The notes under the pieces were generated by a model, which was not told the DNA's origin, did not search any database, and was given only the letters and a program-made list of their open reading frames with translations. 64,000 nucleotides of DNA, taken from an uncultured Lachnospiraceae bacterium. GTDB lineage: Bacteria > Bacillota > Clostridia > Lachnospirales > Lachnospiraceae. The position numbers were made by a program, and so were the translations under genes. This document shows positions 18,119-25,592 of the stretch, piece by piece; positions within the stretch are counted from its first letter, which is position 1; each line of letters opens with the position of its first letter. Where the stretch lies: positions 1-64,000 of the forward strand of contig CANQMR010000016.1 of the NCBI GenBank assembly GCA_947625015.1. Direction: 5' to 3'.

Positions 18119-18994
18119 TTATTGTTGGCTTAACATTTTCTTTAGTTCATCTACAGAAAACAGATAATTTTTGTTGCAGAAATGACAGTTTACTTCAATG
18201 GGTTCATTGTCTGCAATCATTTCTTCGATCTCTTTTTTTCCAATACTCATAACGGCTTTATAGACCCGCTCTTTTGAACAGTCGCAGTGATAGGAAGGCG
18301 TAACGGTATCAGTTAAGTTGATGTCGTATCCCTCAAATAACTGATTGATTATATTTTCCGGCGTCATGCCCTGATCAAAGAGGGCGGTAATGGAAGAAAA
18401 TGACGCAAGACGTTTTTCCAAAGTGGAAATTAAATTTTCTTCCGCAAAGGGCATAAGCTGGATAATGAATCCGCCGGAGTGTTTGACTGTATTGTTTTTT
18501 TCCATCAATACGCCAAGCGCTACTGAGGTGGGAATTTGTTCGCTGGTGGCAAAATAGTAGGTTAAATCTTCGGCAATTTCCCCGGATACAAGATTGGATT
18601 GTCCGACATACGGTTCTTTGAGCCCGATGTCTTTGATTACGCTTAGTATGCCTGAATCTAAGGCTTTTCCTATATCCAGCTTGCCTTTTGGACTTGGGGG
18701 AAGCATAACGTTTGGATTGTTGACATAGCCCTTTACCTGCGCCTTTGCATTGGCAGTAACAATGAGTCCGCCTATTGGTCCGGAACATTGTATCTGCAAT
18801 GTCAGTATATCAGAAGCATTTTTGCCCATGCTTCCCATAATGGCGCCTGCGGTGAGCAGCCGGCCCAATGCCGCGGTAGCGATAGGGCTGGTATTATGAA
18901 TTTGCCGGGCTTTCTCTACCGTTTCCCTGGTATATGCACAAAAAAAGCGTATTTGGCTGTCAGCCGCAGTTCCCCGCAAAATAATATCATTCAT
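18119..18994 (-). CDS. hslO: Redox-regulated chaperone Hsp33
   Basis: A 291-residue cytosolic holdase chaperone activated by oxidation. The C-terminal zinc switch is complete: CDC in YHCDCSKERV and CHFC in EVNCHFCNKNY. The N-terminal substrate-binding core includes ATAALGRLLTAGAIMGSMGK and the repeat VKGYVNNPNV. GAGGT precedes the ATG at 18992-18994. It runs opposite to the secreted-protein genes and ends at a shared terminator. The acidic membrane protein upstream has its own terminator, so hslO is probably transcribed alone. Confidence 0.95.
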   Translation of the reverse strand: MNDIILRGTAADSQIRFFCAYTRETVEKARQIHNTSPIATAALGRLLTAGAIMGSMGKNASDILTLQIQCSGPIGGLIVTANAKAQVKGYVNNPNVMLPPSPKGKLDIGKALDSGILSVIKDIGLKEPYVGQSNLVSGEIAEDLTYYFATSEQIPTSVALGVLMEKNNTVKHSGGFIIQLMPFAEENLISTLEKRLASFSSITALFDQGMTPENIINQLFEGYDINLTDTVTPSYHCDCSKERVYKAVMSIGKKEIEEMIADNEPIEVNCHFCNKNYLFSVDELKKMLSQQ

Positions 18995-19019
18995 AACAAG
19001 TACCTCATAATGGAATAAA

Positions 19020-19056
19020 ATACCGTAATAATAAGCAAAGCCTGTTATTACGGTAT
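19020..19056 (-). terminator. Terminator of the acidic membrane-protein gene
   Basis: 12-bp perfect stem ATACCGTAATAA / TTATTACGGTAT with a 13-nt loop; on the minus strand it is followed by TTTTATT. Confidence 0.8.
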
Positions 19057-19075
19057 CAGGTAATATCTGATCTAA

Positions 19076-19645
19076 TTAGAAATCCAGTTTGTCCTGTTCT
19101 TCTAGTACGTCAGGATCTTCCGACACATCAGAAAGTCCCTCGTATTCATATTCATTGACAGTGTCCGTTGCTGCTTCGGCTTGAGGGGTCTGCGTTACCG
19201 TAGGAGGTTCTGGCGTTGAGACAGGGGCGCTGAAACCGCCGCCAAAAGAGATGGTCGGAATACTATCCTCTTCTTTTTGGGTGGCTGCGGGTTCCGGTTC
19301 CTCGCTGGAATAAAGCCCATTATTATCTGATTCTTCTGTCTGTTCCTGAGGAAGGGGAGAAAGGGCAGTATCTTCGTCTTCCTGTTTGGTATTAATTGCG
19401 ATTGAGGTGTATTCTCTGTCGCCAGAGTTGTCTTCGGCGAAAGAATCCTCATCATCAAAAAAGAAATCGTCATCCGTATCGTCGTCTGCGTTCCCGCCCG
19501 TAAGCCCGGACAACTTGTCCTTTGCTTTTTGATAAATTGCACTTTGCCGGATCTTGTCCCGGTAAATGTAACAAGCGCCGCCGACAGCTGCGATTGCCGT
19601 TGTAAAGGCGAGCAGTTTACCTAGTGTATGATTGTTCTTAGCCAT
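19076..19645 (-). CDS. Acidic, membrane-anchored hypothetical protein
   Basis: A 189-residue protein with a short basic N-terminus, one hydrophobic segment (about residues 9-27, KLLAFTTAIAAVGGACYIY), a helical stretch (YRDKIRQSAIYQKAKDKLSG) and then a long disordered, extremely acidic region (DDDTDDDFFFDDEDSF) rich in E, P, T and S. No family is recognised. Composition suggests a charged tether or an electrostatic adaptor rather than an enzyme. AAGGAG lies 6 nt before the ATG. It diverges from the 700-residue orphan gene across a 252-bp region holding a perfect dyad. Confidence 0.6.
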   Translation of the reverse strand: MAKNNHTLGKLLAFTTAIAAVGGACYIYRDKIRQSAIYQKAKDKLSGLTGGNADDDTDDDFFFDDEDSFAEDNSGDREYTSIAINTKQEDEDTALSPLPQEQTEESDNNGLYSSEEPEPAATQKEEDSIPTISFGGGFSAPVSTPEPPTVTQTPQAEAATDTVNEYEYEGLSDVSEDPDVLEEQDKLDF

Positions 19646-19749
19646 AATCGTCTCCTTATCTTAAATTGATATAAATTATAGTTATTTTTTATTTTAATAC
19701 TGCGCTGGAGAAATTGCAATCAATAAATTAAAATAATCCTGTTTATAGT

Positions 19750-19766
19750 TTGTACAATCTGTACAA
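19750..19766. promoter_or_regulatory. Perfect operator-like dyad
   Basis: TTGTACA-ATC-TGTACAA, a perfect 7+7 inverted repeat in the region between two divergent genes. The size and symmetry suit a dimeric repressor; the regulator is unknown. Confidence 0.5.
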
Positions 19767-19897
19767 TAAAAATTTGTCAGATTAACGGAAAAGAATAAAA
19801 AATTCAGTTGTAAATGAATTATAGTTGTGATAATATTAGAAATAGACAATTAATTTTATTTATTTCGTACAAAGTGGGAGCGTAAGGAGGAGATAGC

Positions 19898-22000
19898 ATG
19901 CAGAATTTGCCGGCAAATGTTACGAGGGGGAACGATACCAATATTATATCCATTGCCGCATCTTCTAACAAGGGGATGTTAATTCGTTTTTTGAATGAAC
20001 AGGTGGAGGAAGGCTTTTATGCATTGGTCATTGATTATCTGAAGGATCATAATTTTGATTTGTCCAGTATGCTTGTGGATGATGATGTCAGGGCGCAGTG
20101 CACCAAATTATATGAACTGGCGGAGTTCGTAGATGAGAATATTAAACAGCCGGGTAAATATGAGATTGAAGAGTGGATCGAGCCGTTGTTCAAATTTGTT
20201 TATGGGGATATTGATCCGACGGACACAGATGCCATTATCAATACCACCGGTATTTACCGTTACAGCATCTGGCTGATTTATCTGTACCAGTTAGATCATT
20301 TCGGAGAGGCAATGCGCCTGATTGGAGAGCGCGTGGCGCCGCTTTTGATCAATACCTGTTACCAGATAGCGGATGCAGATGACCGGCCGGGAACCTATGA
20401 TAAAGCGGTTATGGGTTACATGGATCTGATTAATGTGGTCATGGAGATGGATCTGCCGCCGTCTGCTTCTAATTCCGAGGCCTATCTCAATAATCTGGAA
20501 GTGTTGTATGATTATTTCGTAGAGGATACCCATGTGGGGAATGACTATAAGATACAGTTCAGTATGGGAATGTTCAATTCCTATATCCGCAAGCAGGATT
20601 ATAACAAGGCGTTTGAGTTTTATGGACTGAATGCGGAGTACATTCCTGTGGATAATGTAATGGTTTATGAGAATTTCAAGGAATTGATCAGGAACTGCAA
20701 CAGCACCCAGTATACCAATGTGCTGAGCCGGACTGTGATTTCTGCCATTTCCAAGCAGGATATTTATAATAAGAGAATTGATACTTTGTTAGTGGAGGTA
20801 TCTGCATTTGTAAAGAAGGTATGCAGGTACATAGAGGATGAGCCGACGATGAAGAAGAATATGCAGATTTTGGGTACCGGTTCCTCCTTAAGTGATAAGA
20901 GCAACGTATTTGAGGGATTGTATGAGTACAATCTGGTATTTCACGAGTGCGGAATTAAGCAGCTGGTAAGTCAGGATCTTTCCACCCGCTCGTGGGATGA
21001 GAAATATGAGATTCTGGATTTGTTATATACTACGCTGAATGTTGTATTTGACGGGTATAATGTGTATGAGATATCCAATAAGATTGAACATCAGTATGTG
21101 GAACTCACCTGGATTGGCAATTATGTGAATGCGAATCCCGGCTTGCTGAAACTCTTCTTTAGTATTAAGGAGAAGATTAAGGCGTTTAAGATTCGTAAGA
21201 ACACGATTATCGAGAAGAGCAAGACCAATTATGAGATTAAGCAGTTGTTAGAAGACCGGCAGAAGCATCTGGTATTCTTAGCGGCAGACGATATGGTTCG
21301 CCATGGCCTCAACAATAAGGATTTGAGGATTATCAGCAATACCTATAATGAAGACCGGGCGAAAAGAATGTTACAGGAGACTTATGCGAAGATTAATCTT
21401 CCTTCTAAGTATGAAGGGAATAAGCATGAGTCCGGCGGCGGAATGTTTGGCTTTGGCAAAACCTCCGGTTCTTCCGTCAATTCTGAATTGAACAGAATGA
21501 TGAATGTGCCGGCCATTAGTGATATGCTTTGTAAGTCGGAATGGTTATGGCATCAGTATCAGGAAAAAGGTCTGGAAAAGCAGACCGCAGAGGAAGTTAC
21601 CTACAGCGTTGCCTGTCTGGTAAAGGTAGTAGAGCTTTTGTTGGTCCGCAAGCAGAACGGTGCCGTACCGGATGCTGCGGCAACGAAGAACAAAAAGGTG
21701 ATTATCACCAAGACGGGTAAGGTCATCGAGTTGTCTGATGAATCGGATGACAGGCCGGTCAACAGCAAGACGAATGAGCCGGGCGTGATTGAGCATATCC
21801 ATAATATCCAGAATAATCTGCGCAACAGAAGCCAGGATAATGTGGAATATGTGCAGGCTTACATTGAAGACTGGGTAAACTTGCTTATGCAGAATAAGTT
21901 TGATAAGGATTCGCTCTTATCTGTCTTTGATGCAGACGAGGTTCGTGCTAAGACCTTGCAGACCATTCGGAGACTGAATTTGGATATGGTTGCTCTGTAA
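19898..22000 (+). CDS. Large hypothetical protein of 700 residues
   Basis: A soluble 700-residue protein that I do not recognise. It has no signal peptide or transmembrane segment, and few cysteines. Residues about 20-480 look like a long series of amphipathic helices (for example EGFYALVIDYLKDHNFDLSS and YRYSIWLIYLYQLDHFGEAM), as in helical-repeat proteins. A glycine/serine-rich hinge lies near 515-535 (HESGGGMFGFGKTSGSS), and a lysine-rich loop (TKNKKVIITKTGKVIEL) precedes the final helices. GGAGGAG precedes ATG 19898. A perfect hairpin separates it from the prepilin gene. Coding quality is clear over the whole length, so the protein is real, but no function can be inferred. Confidence 0.75.
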   Translation: MQNLPANVTRGNDTNIISIAASSNKGMLIRFLNEQVEEGFYALVIDYLKDHNFDLSSMLVDDDVRAQCTKLYELAEFVDENIKQPGKYEIEEWIEPLFKFVYGDIDPTDTDAIINTTGIYRYSIWLIYLYQLDHFGEAMRLIGERVAPLLINTCYQIADADDRPGTYDKAVMGYMDLINVVMEMDLPPSASNSEAYLNNLEVLYDYFVEDTHVGNDYKIQFSMGMFNSYIRKQDYNKAFEFYGLNAEYIPVDNVMVYENFKELIRNCNSTQYTNVLSRTVISAISKQDIYNKRIDTLLVEVSAFVKKVCRYIEDEPTMKKNMQILGTGSSLSDKSNVFEGLYEYNLVFHECGIKQLVSQDLSTRSWDEKYEILDLLYTTLNVVFDGYNVYEISNKIEHQYVELTWIGNYVNANPGLLKLFFSIKEKIKAFKIRKNTIIEKSKTNYEIKQLLEDRQKHLVFLAADDMVRHGLNNKDLRIISNTYNEDRAKRMLQETYAKINLPSKYEGNKHESGGGMFGFGKTSGSSVNSELNRMMNVPAISDMLCKSEWLWHQYQEKGLEKQTAEEVTYSVACLVKVVELLLVRKQNGAVPDAAATKNKKVIITKTGKVIELSDESDDRPVNSKTNEPGVIEHIHNIQNNLRNRSQDNVEYVQAYIEDWVNLLMQNKFDKDSLLSVFDADEVRAKTLQTIRRLNLDMVAL

Positions 22001-22014
22001 GCATGGATGATGGA

Positions 22015-22036
22015 TGTGGGAGCTTTTGCTCCCACA
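22015..22036 (+). repeat. Perfect hairpin between orphan and prepilin genes
   Basis: TGTGGGAGC-TTTT-GCTCCCACA, 9-bp perfect stem with no T run after it, so more likely an RNA stability or processing element than a terminator. Confidence 0.6.
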
Positions 22037-22059
22037 TAGTTAAGCGGGGGAGAGTTTAT

Positions 22060-22524
22060 ATGAAGAATCGTGGATTTTCAATGGTAGAATTGATAGTTGT
22101 TATTGCAATAATGGCAATTCTGTCTGGTTTTTTGGCACCGTCTTTAATTCGTTACATCAATAAAAGCCGGTTGAGTACAGATATTGATACAGGGAGAAGC
22201 CTGGCTACTGCTATTATGGCAGCTGTAGTTTCTGACGGGGCATATGATAATGCCCAGACGGTGTCTACGCCTACAAAAGTAACAAGTATAGCGCCCGGCG
22301 ATTTTCGGGATGCTATTTCAGCAGTTGTCAGTTTGGATGATTTAAGGGGAAAAGCAAAGAAAGATGTAGATGGTGGGACGATTGATCAGGAATTTTATTA
22401 TACCTTGGATCCGGAGAGAAATAAAGTTCAGATTTTTTATGGATGTGGAAATGTGAACAATGATGCCGATTATGAGAAGTATATGATTTATCCTGAAACG
22501 GGAAGTAAGTTGTTGGAGCAATAA
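22060..22524 (+). CDS. Type IV prepilin-like protein
   Basis: A 154-residue protein with a class III (prepilin) signal: short basic leader MKNRG, cleavage before FSMVEL with Glu at +5, then the hydrophobic helix IVVIAIMAILSGFLAPSLI. The C-terminal part is a small globular domain with a single cysteine. It would be processed by a prepilin peptidase and assembled in a pilus or pseudopilus, but no assembly ATPase, peptidase or platform gene is in the window. The start ATG 22060 follows GGGGGAG; the open frame begins at 22003 inside the hairpin region. It may be read through from the orphan gene. Confidence 0.8.
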   Translation: MKNRGFSMVELIVVIAIMAILSGFLAPSLIRYINKSRLSTDIDTGRSLATAIMAAVVSDGAYDNAQTVSTPTKVTSIAPGDFRDAISAVVSLDDLRGKAKKDVDGGTIDQEFYYTLDPERNKVQIFYGCGNVNNDADYEKYMIYPETGSKLLEQ

Positions 22525-22556
22525 AGAGGTCTAACTTAAAAATCTCAAATTTGTTG

Positions 22557-22585
22557 TTGACAAATAATCCCATGTTTGGTATATT
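22557..22585 (+). promoter_or_regulatory. Strong promoter of tRNA-Gly
   Basis: Consensus TTGACA (22557-22562), 17 bp, TATATT (22580-22585), 20 bp before the tRNA. Confidence 0.9.
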
Positions 22586-22605
22586 AATACCTGTCGTTAA
22601 GACAT

Positions 22606-22677
<72 letters not shown>

Positions 22678-22704
22678 CTTATTATTTATAGAAAAGTGAA
22701 TGTG

Positions 22705-22735
22705 AAAGTCCTTGATTACAAGGACTTTTTCTTTA
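22705..22735 (+). terminator. Terminator of tRNA-Gly
   Basis: 10-bp perfect stem AAAGTCCTTG / CAAGGACTTT, 4-nt loop, then TTTCTTT. Confidence 0.9.
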
Positions 22736-22826
22736 CTCTGCTATATCGGATATGGAATATTTTGCATAATTGAAAATAAATATAAAAGAGACAAGGACAG
22801 AGTCGTTTTATACAGGGAGTGATATT

Positions 22827-23252
22827 TTGAATCCAAATGGTGGTTTTCGTCAGAAGATGTTAAGATTTATGCAGGGGAGATACGGTGTAGACCAGTTGTC
22901 TACCTCTATGATTTTTCTGGCCATCGCCCTTGCATTTATTGCTATGTTTGTAAGGCATCCGTTGTTACAGGCGCTTTGCTGGATATTGATGATATGGGCG
23001 TATGCGCGGATTTTTTCTAAAAAGGTACAGAAGCGGTATGCCGAGAACCAGTGGTTTTTGAATCATACATGGAAAATCCGCAATGGGTTTGCGAAAGTAA
23101 AGTATCGCATTAAATATGGCAGACAGGCGGCGGAGCCTTACCGGATATATAAATGCAGAAAATGCGGGCAGAAGATTCGCATTCCGAGTGGAAAAGGCAG
23201 GATTATGATTACCTGTCCCAAGTGTAAATACCAATTTAAGAAAAAGAGCTGA
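22827..23252 (+). CDS. Membrane protein with C-terminal zinc ribbon
   Basis: A 141-residue protein starting at TTG 22827 (GGGAG 7 nt upstream); the frame extends upstream to 22770 without a ribosome site. After a short N-terminal segment (FMQGRYGVDQLS, seen in related clostridial proteins) there are two hydrophobic helices (about residues 27-45 and 47-64), a basic stretch, and a zinc ribbon CRKC ... CPKC (IYKCRKCGQKIRIPSGKG then ITCPKCKYQF). The role is unknown; a regulatory or assembly factor at the membrane is plausible. The yfbR-like gene follows after 17 bp in the same direction. Confidence 0.7.
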   Translation: MNPNGGFRQKMLRFMQGRYGVDQLSTSMIFLAIALAFIAMFVRHPLLQALCWILMIWAYARIFSKKVQKRYAENQWFLNHTWKIRNGFAKVKYRIKYGRQAAEPYRIYKCRKCGQKIRIPSGKGRIMITCPKCKYQFKKKS

Positions 23253-23269
23253 TAAAGGGGAGGATAAAT

Positions 23270-23881
23270 ATGGAAGAGAATGAATATAAGGAGTATGACA
23301 GTCCTTTTTTTGCTATGATATCCCGCATGAAATATATCAGCCGCTGGGCCCTTATGCGGAATGCCTATCCGGAAAATATCAGCGAGCATTCCTTAGAAGT
23401 AGCCATGTTGGCTCATGTCCTTGCCATAATCAGCAACAAAAAGCTGGGAAATCAGCTGGATGCGGAAAAGGCGGCGCTAATCGGAATGTATCACGATTGT
23501 ACCGAAATTATAACCGGGGATATGCCCACCCCGATTAAGTATTATAACCGGGATACCAGGGACGCATATAAAAATGTGGAACAGCAGGCCGCGAAAGAAC
23601 TGTTAGAAATGCTGCCGGATTATCTTCGGGAGGACTATGAATCCCTGTTCTTTCCGAAGGCGGGAGAGGAATATATATGGAAACTGGTAAAGGCGGCAGA
23701 CAAACTCTCTGCTTATATTAAATGTATTGAGGAAGAGAAGGCCGGCAACCGGGAGTTTTCCAGCGCCAAGGCAGCCATATATGAGAAGCTGACAGAGATG
23801 GATCTGCCGGAAGTGCGGATTTTTATCCGGGATTTCATGGAGGCGTATAAGAAAAATTTGGACGAGCTGAGAAACGCCTGA
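23270..23881 (+). CDS. yfbR: YfbR-type HD phosphohydrolase (5'-deoxynucleotidase)
   Basis: A 203-residue HD-domain protein of the YfbR family, which removes the phosphate from dNMPs in nucleotide salvage. The metal-binding set is visible: His in YPENISEHSLEVA, the HD pair in GMYHDCTEIITGDMPTPIKY, and the later Asp in LVKAADKLSAYIKC. Family length is about 200, so it is complete. The ATG at 23270 follows GGGGAGGA. It is probably cotranscribed with the zinc-ribbon gene. No deoxynucleotide-pathway genes are adjacent. Confidence 0.85.
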   Translation: MEENEYKEYDSPFFAMISRMKYISRWALMRNAYPENISEHSLEVAMLAHVLAIISNKKLGNQLDAEKAALIGMYHDCTEIITGDMPTPIKYYNRDTRDAYKNVEQQAAKELLEMLPDYLREDYESLFFPKAGEEYIWKLVKAADKLSAYIKCIEEEKAGNREFSSAKAAIYEKLTEMDLPEVRIFIRDFMEAYKKNLDELRNA

Positions 23882-23923
23882 TTTGAAATCCGGAATATTT
23901 TTTCATAAATGGAAAAGGTTTCA

Positions 23924-23952
23924 TAGACATATTTTACAAAAAAGGTTATAAT
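23924..23952 (+). promoter_or_regulatory. Promoter of glgA
   Basis: TAGACA (23924-23929), 17 bp, TATAAT (23947-23952). Predicted start near 23959, giving a leader of about 120 nt. Confidence 0.8.
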
Positions 23953-23970
23953 GTACGTGGTGGCATTGAG

Positions 23971-24051
23971 CTGTGCGAAAACGCACAGGGATAAACCGTC
24001 TGCTTGCAGACGGGGTTATCCGGAGGTGTTGGCCCGCGACCGAGCGACAAT
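23971..24051 (+). ncRNA. Structured 5' leader of glgA, class unknown
   Basis: Two stable hairpins lie between the promoter and glgA: CTGTGCG-AAAA-CGCACAG (23971-23988) and, directly adjacent, a long stem in which GGATAA and CCGTCTG (23989-24002) pair with CAGACGG and TTATCC (24007-24021) around CTTG. A GC-rich segment (GGAGGTGTTGGCCCGCGACCGAGCGAC) follows before the ribosome site. It looks like a cis-acting RNA (riboswitch or attenuator) but matches no class I can name. Confidence 0.5.
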
Positions 24052-24079
24052 TTTATTTAATGGATTTGGAGGGTAGCTT

Positions 24080-25531
24080 ATGAAGAATATTTTATTTGTT
24101 GCATCAGAGTGTGTTCCATTTATCAAGACAGGAGGATTGGCAGATGTTGTGGGAGCCCTTCCCAAAATGTTTCCTAAGGAAGAGTATGATGTGCGCGTTG
24201 TAATTCCCAATTATACCTGTATTCCATGGGAGTATCGTGAAAAGTTTCAGTACGTGCATCATTTCTACATGGATTTGGGAAAGCGTTTTGAAAATGTCCA
24301 TGTAGGTATTATGACCTGTGAAATTGATGGAATCACCTATTATTTCATTGATAACGAATACTATTTTTCCGGCTGGGCGCCCTATGGCACGATTCGCTTT
24401 GATATTGAGAAATTTACCTTTTTCAGCAAAGCGGCTTTAGCGATTCTTCCGGTAATTAATTTTAAGCCGGATGTCATTCACTGCCATGACTGGCAGGCAG
24501 GCCTGGTGCCGGTGTACTTAAGAACCCTCTATCATGACAATCCGTTTTTTGCAGGGACAAAGACGATCATGACCATCCATAACCTGAAGTTTCAGGGTGT
24601 GTGGGATGTTAAGACATTCAAATACATTTCCGGTCTGCCGGATTATGTATTTACCCCGGACCGCATGGAGTTTTATAAGGATGGAAATATGTTAAAAGCG
24701 GGCATGGTATATGCAGATTATATCACCACAGTCAGCGACACTTACGCCGGAGAGATTCAGACGCCGGAATATGGCGAGAACTTAGACGACGTGCTTCGGT
24801 TCCACAACCAGAAACTTTGCGGTATCGTCAACGGTATCGACTATGATGTATATAATCCGAATACAGACGCCAAGCTATATAAGACTTATAATGTGAGAAG
24901 CTACAAGAAGGGCAAGGCAGTGAATAAGATGGAACTGCAAAAGGAACTGGGCCTTCCGGTAGATGAGAATAAGTATATGATCGCCATTATTTCCAGACTG
25001 ACGGACCAGAAGGGACTGGATTTGATTGACTGGGTTATGGAGCGGATTGTTGACCCTTACATGCAGTTTGTGATTATCGGTACCGGCGAAGCCAAATATG
25101 AGAATATGTTCAAGCATTACCAGTGGGTATATTCCGACCGGGTATCCGCTAACATTTTCTATTCAGACGAGCGGGCCCATAAGCTCTATGCGGCGGCGGA
25201 CGCCATGCTGATGCCGTCAAGATTTGAGCCCTGCGGCCTGACGCAGTTAATTTCCCTCCGCTATGGTACGGTGCCGATTGTAAGAGAGACGGGAGGGCTT
25301 AAGGATACCGTAATTCCTTATAACGAGTATGAGGGAACCGGAACCGGCTTCTCCTTCACCAATTACAATGCGGATGAAATGTTAAAGATTATCAACTACT
25401 CTAAGGAGATTTACTACGATCACAGAGAAGACTGGAATAAGATGGTAGTCCGGGGCATGAAGGAGGATTTTTCCTGGGATAAGTCAGCAGTAAAATACAT
25501 GGAGTTATACGATAAGGTGTTGGGCTATTGA
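24080..25531 (+). CDS. glgA: Glycogen synthase (ADP-glucose type)
   Basis: A 483-residue GT5 glucosyltransferase that elongates alpha-1,4-glucan from ADP-glucose. The N-terminal substrate loop FIKTGGLADVVGALPK, the central HCHDWQAGLVPVYLR, the SRLTDQKGLDLI segment and the C-terminal nucleotide-binding block MLMPSRFEPCGLTQL with GGLKDTV are all present. GGAGGG precedes ATG 24080. Unlike in many bacteria it is not beside glgC/glgD/glgP; the only other glycogen gene in the window is a GlgB-like gene at 59126. It has its own promoter and a structured leader, so it is likely regulated separately. Confidence 0.95.
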   Translation: MKNILFVASECVPFIKTGGLADVVGALPKMFPKEEYDVRVVIPNYTCIPWEYREKFQYVHHFYMDLGKRFENVHVGIMTCEIDGITYYFIDNEYYFSGWAPYGTIRFDIEKFTFFSKAALAILPVINFKPDVIHCHDWQAGLVPVYLRTLYHDNPFFAGTKTIMTIHNLKFQGVWDVKTFKYISGLPDYVFTPDRMEFYKDGNMLKAGMVYADYITTVSDTYAGEIQTPEYGENLDDVLRFHNQKLCGIVNGIDYDVYNPNTDAKLYKTYNVRSYKKGKAVNKMELQKELGLPVDENKYMIAIISRLTDQKGLDLIDWVMERIVDPYMQFVIIGTGEAKYENMFKHYQWVYSDRVSANIFYSDERAHKLYAAADAMLMPSRFEPCGLTQLISLRYGTVPIVRETGGLKDTVIPYNEYEGTGTGFSFTNYNADEMLKIINYSKEIYYDHREDWNKMVVRGMKEDFSWDKSAVKYMELYDKVLGY

Positions 25532-25592
25532 TTGGCTAATACGGGCAGAGACCGGCAAAGCGATAGAATAGAAAAGAGGAGATTAGGGAAAC

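Noticed and set aside
23980-24051. Possible c-di-GMP-I (GEMM) riboswitch before glgA
   Set aside because: CGCACAGGG followed by AAACC resembles the GEMM core, but the second conserved half (GACGCAAAGCC and the tetraloop receptor) is absent, so the match is likely chance.
25532-25592. T-box riboswitch before serS
   Set aside because: The gap is only 61 bp and has no specifier stem or T-box sequence.
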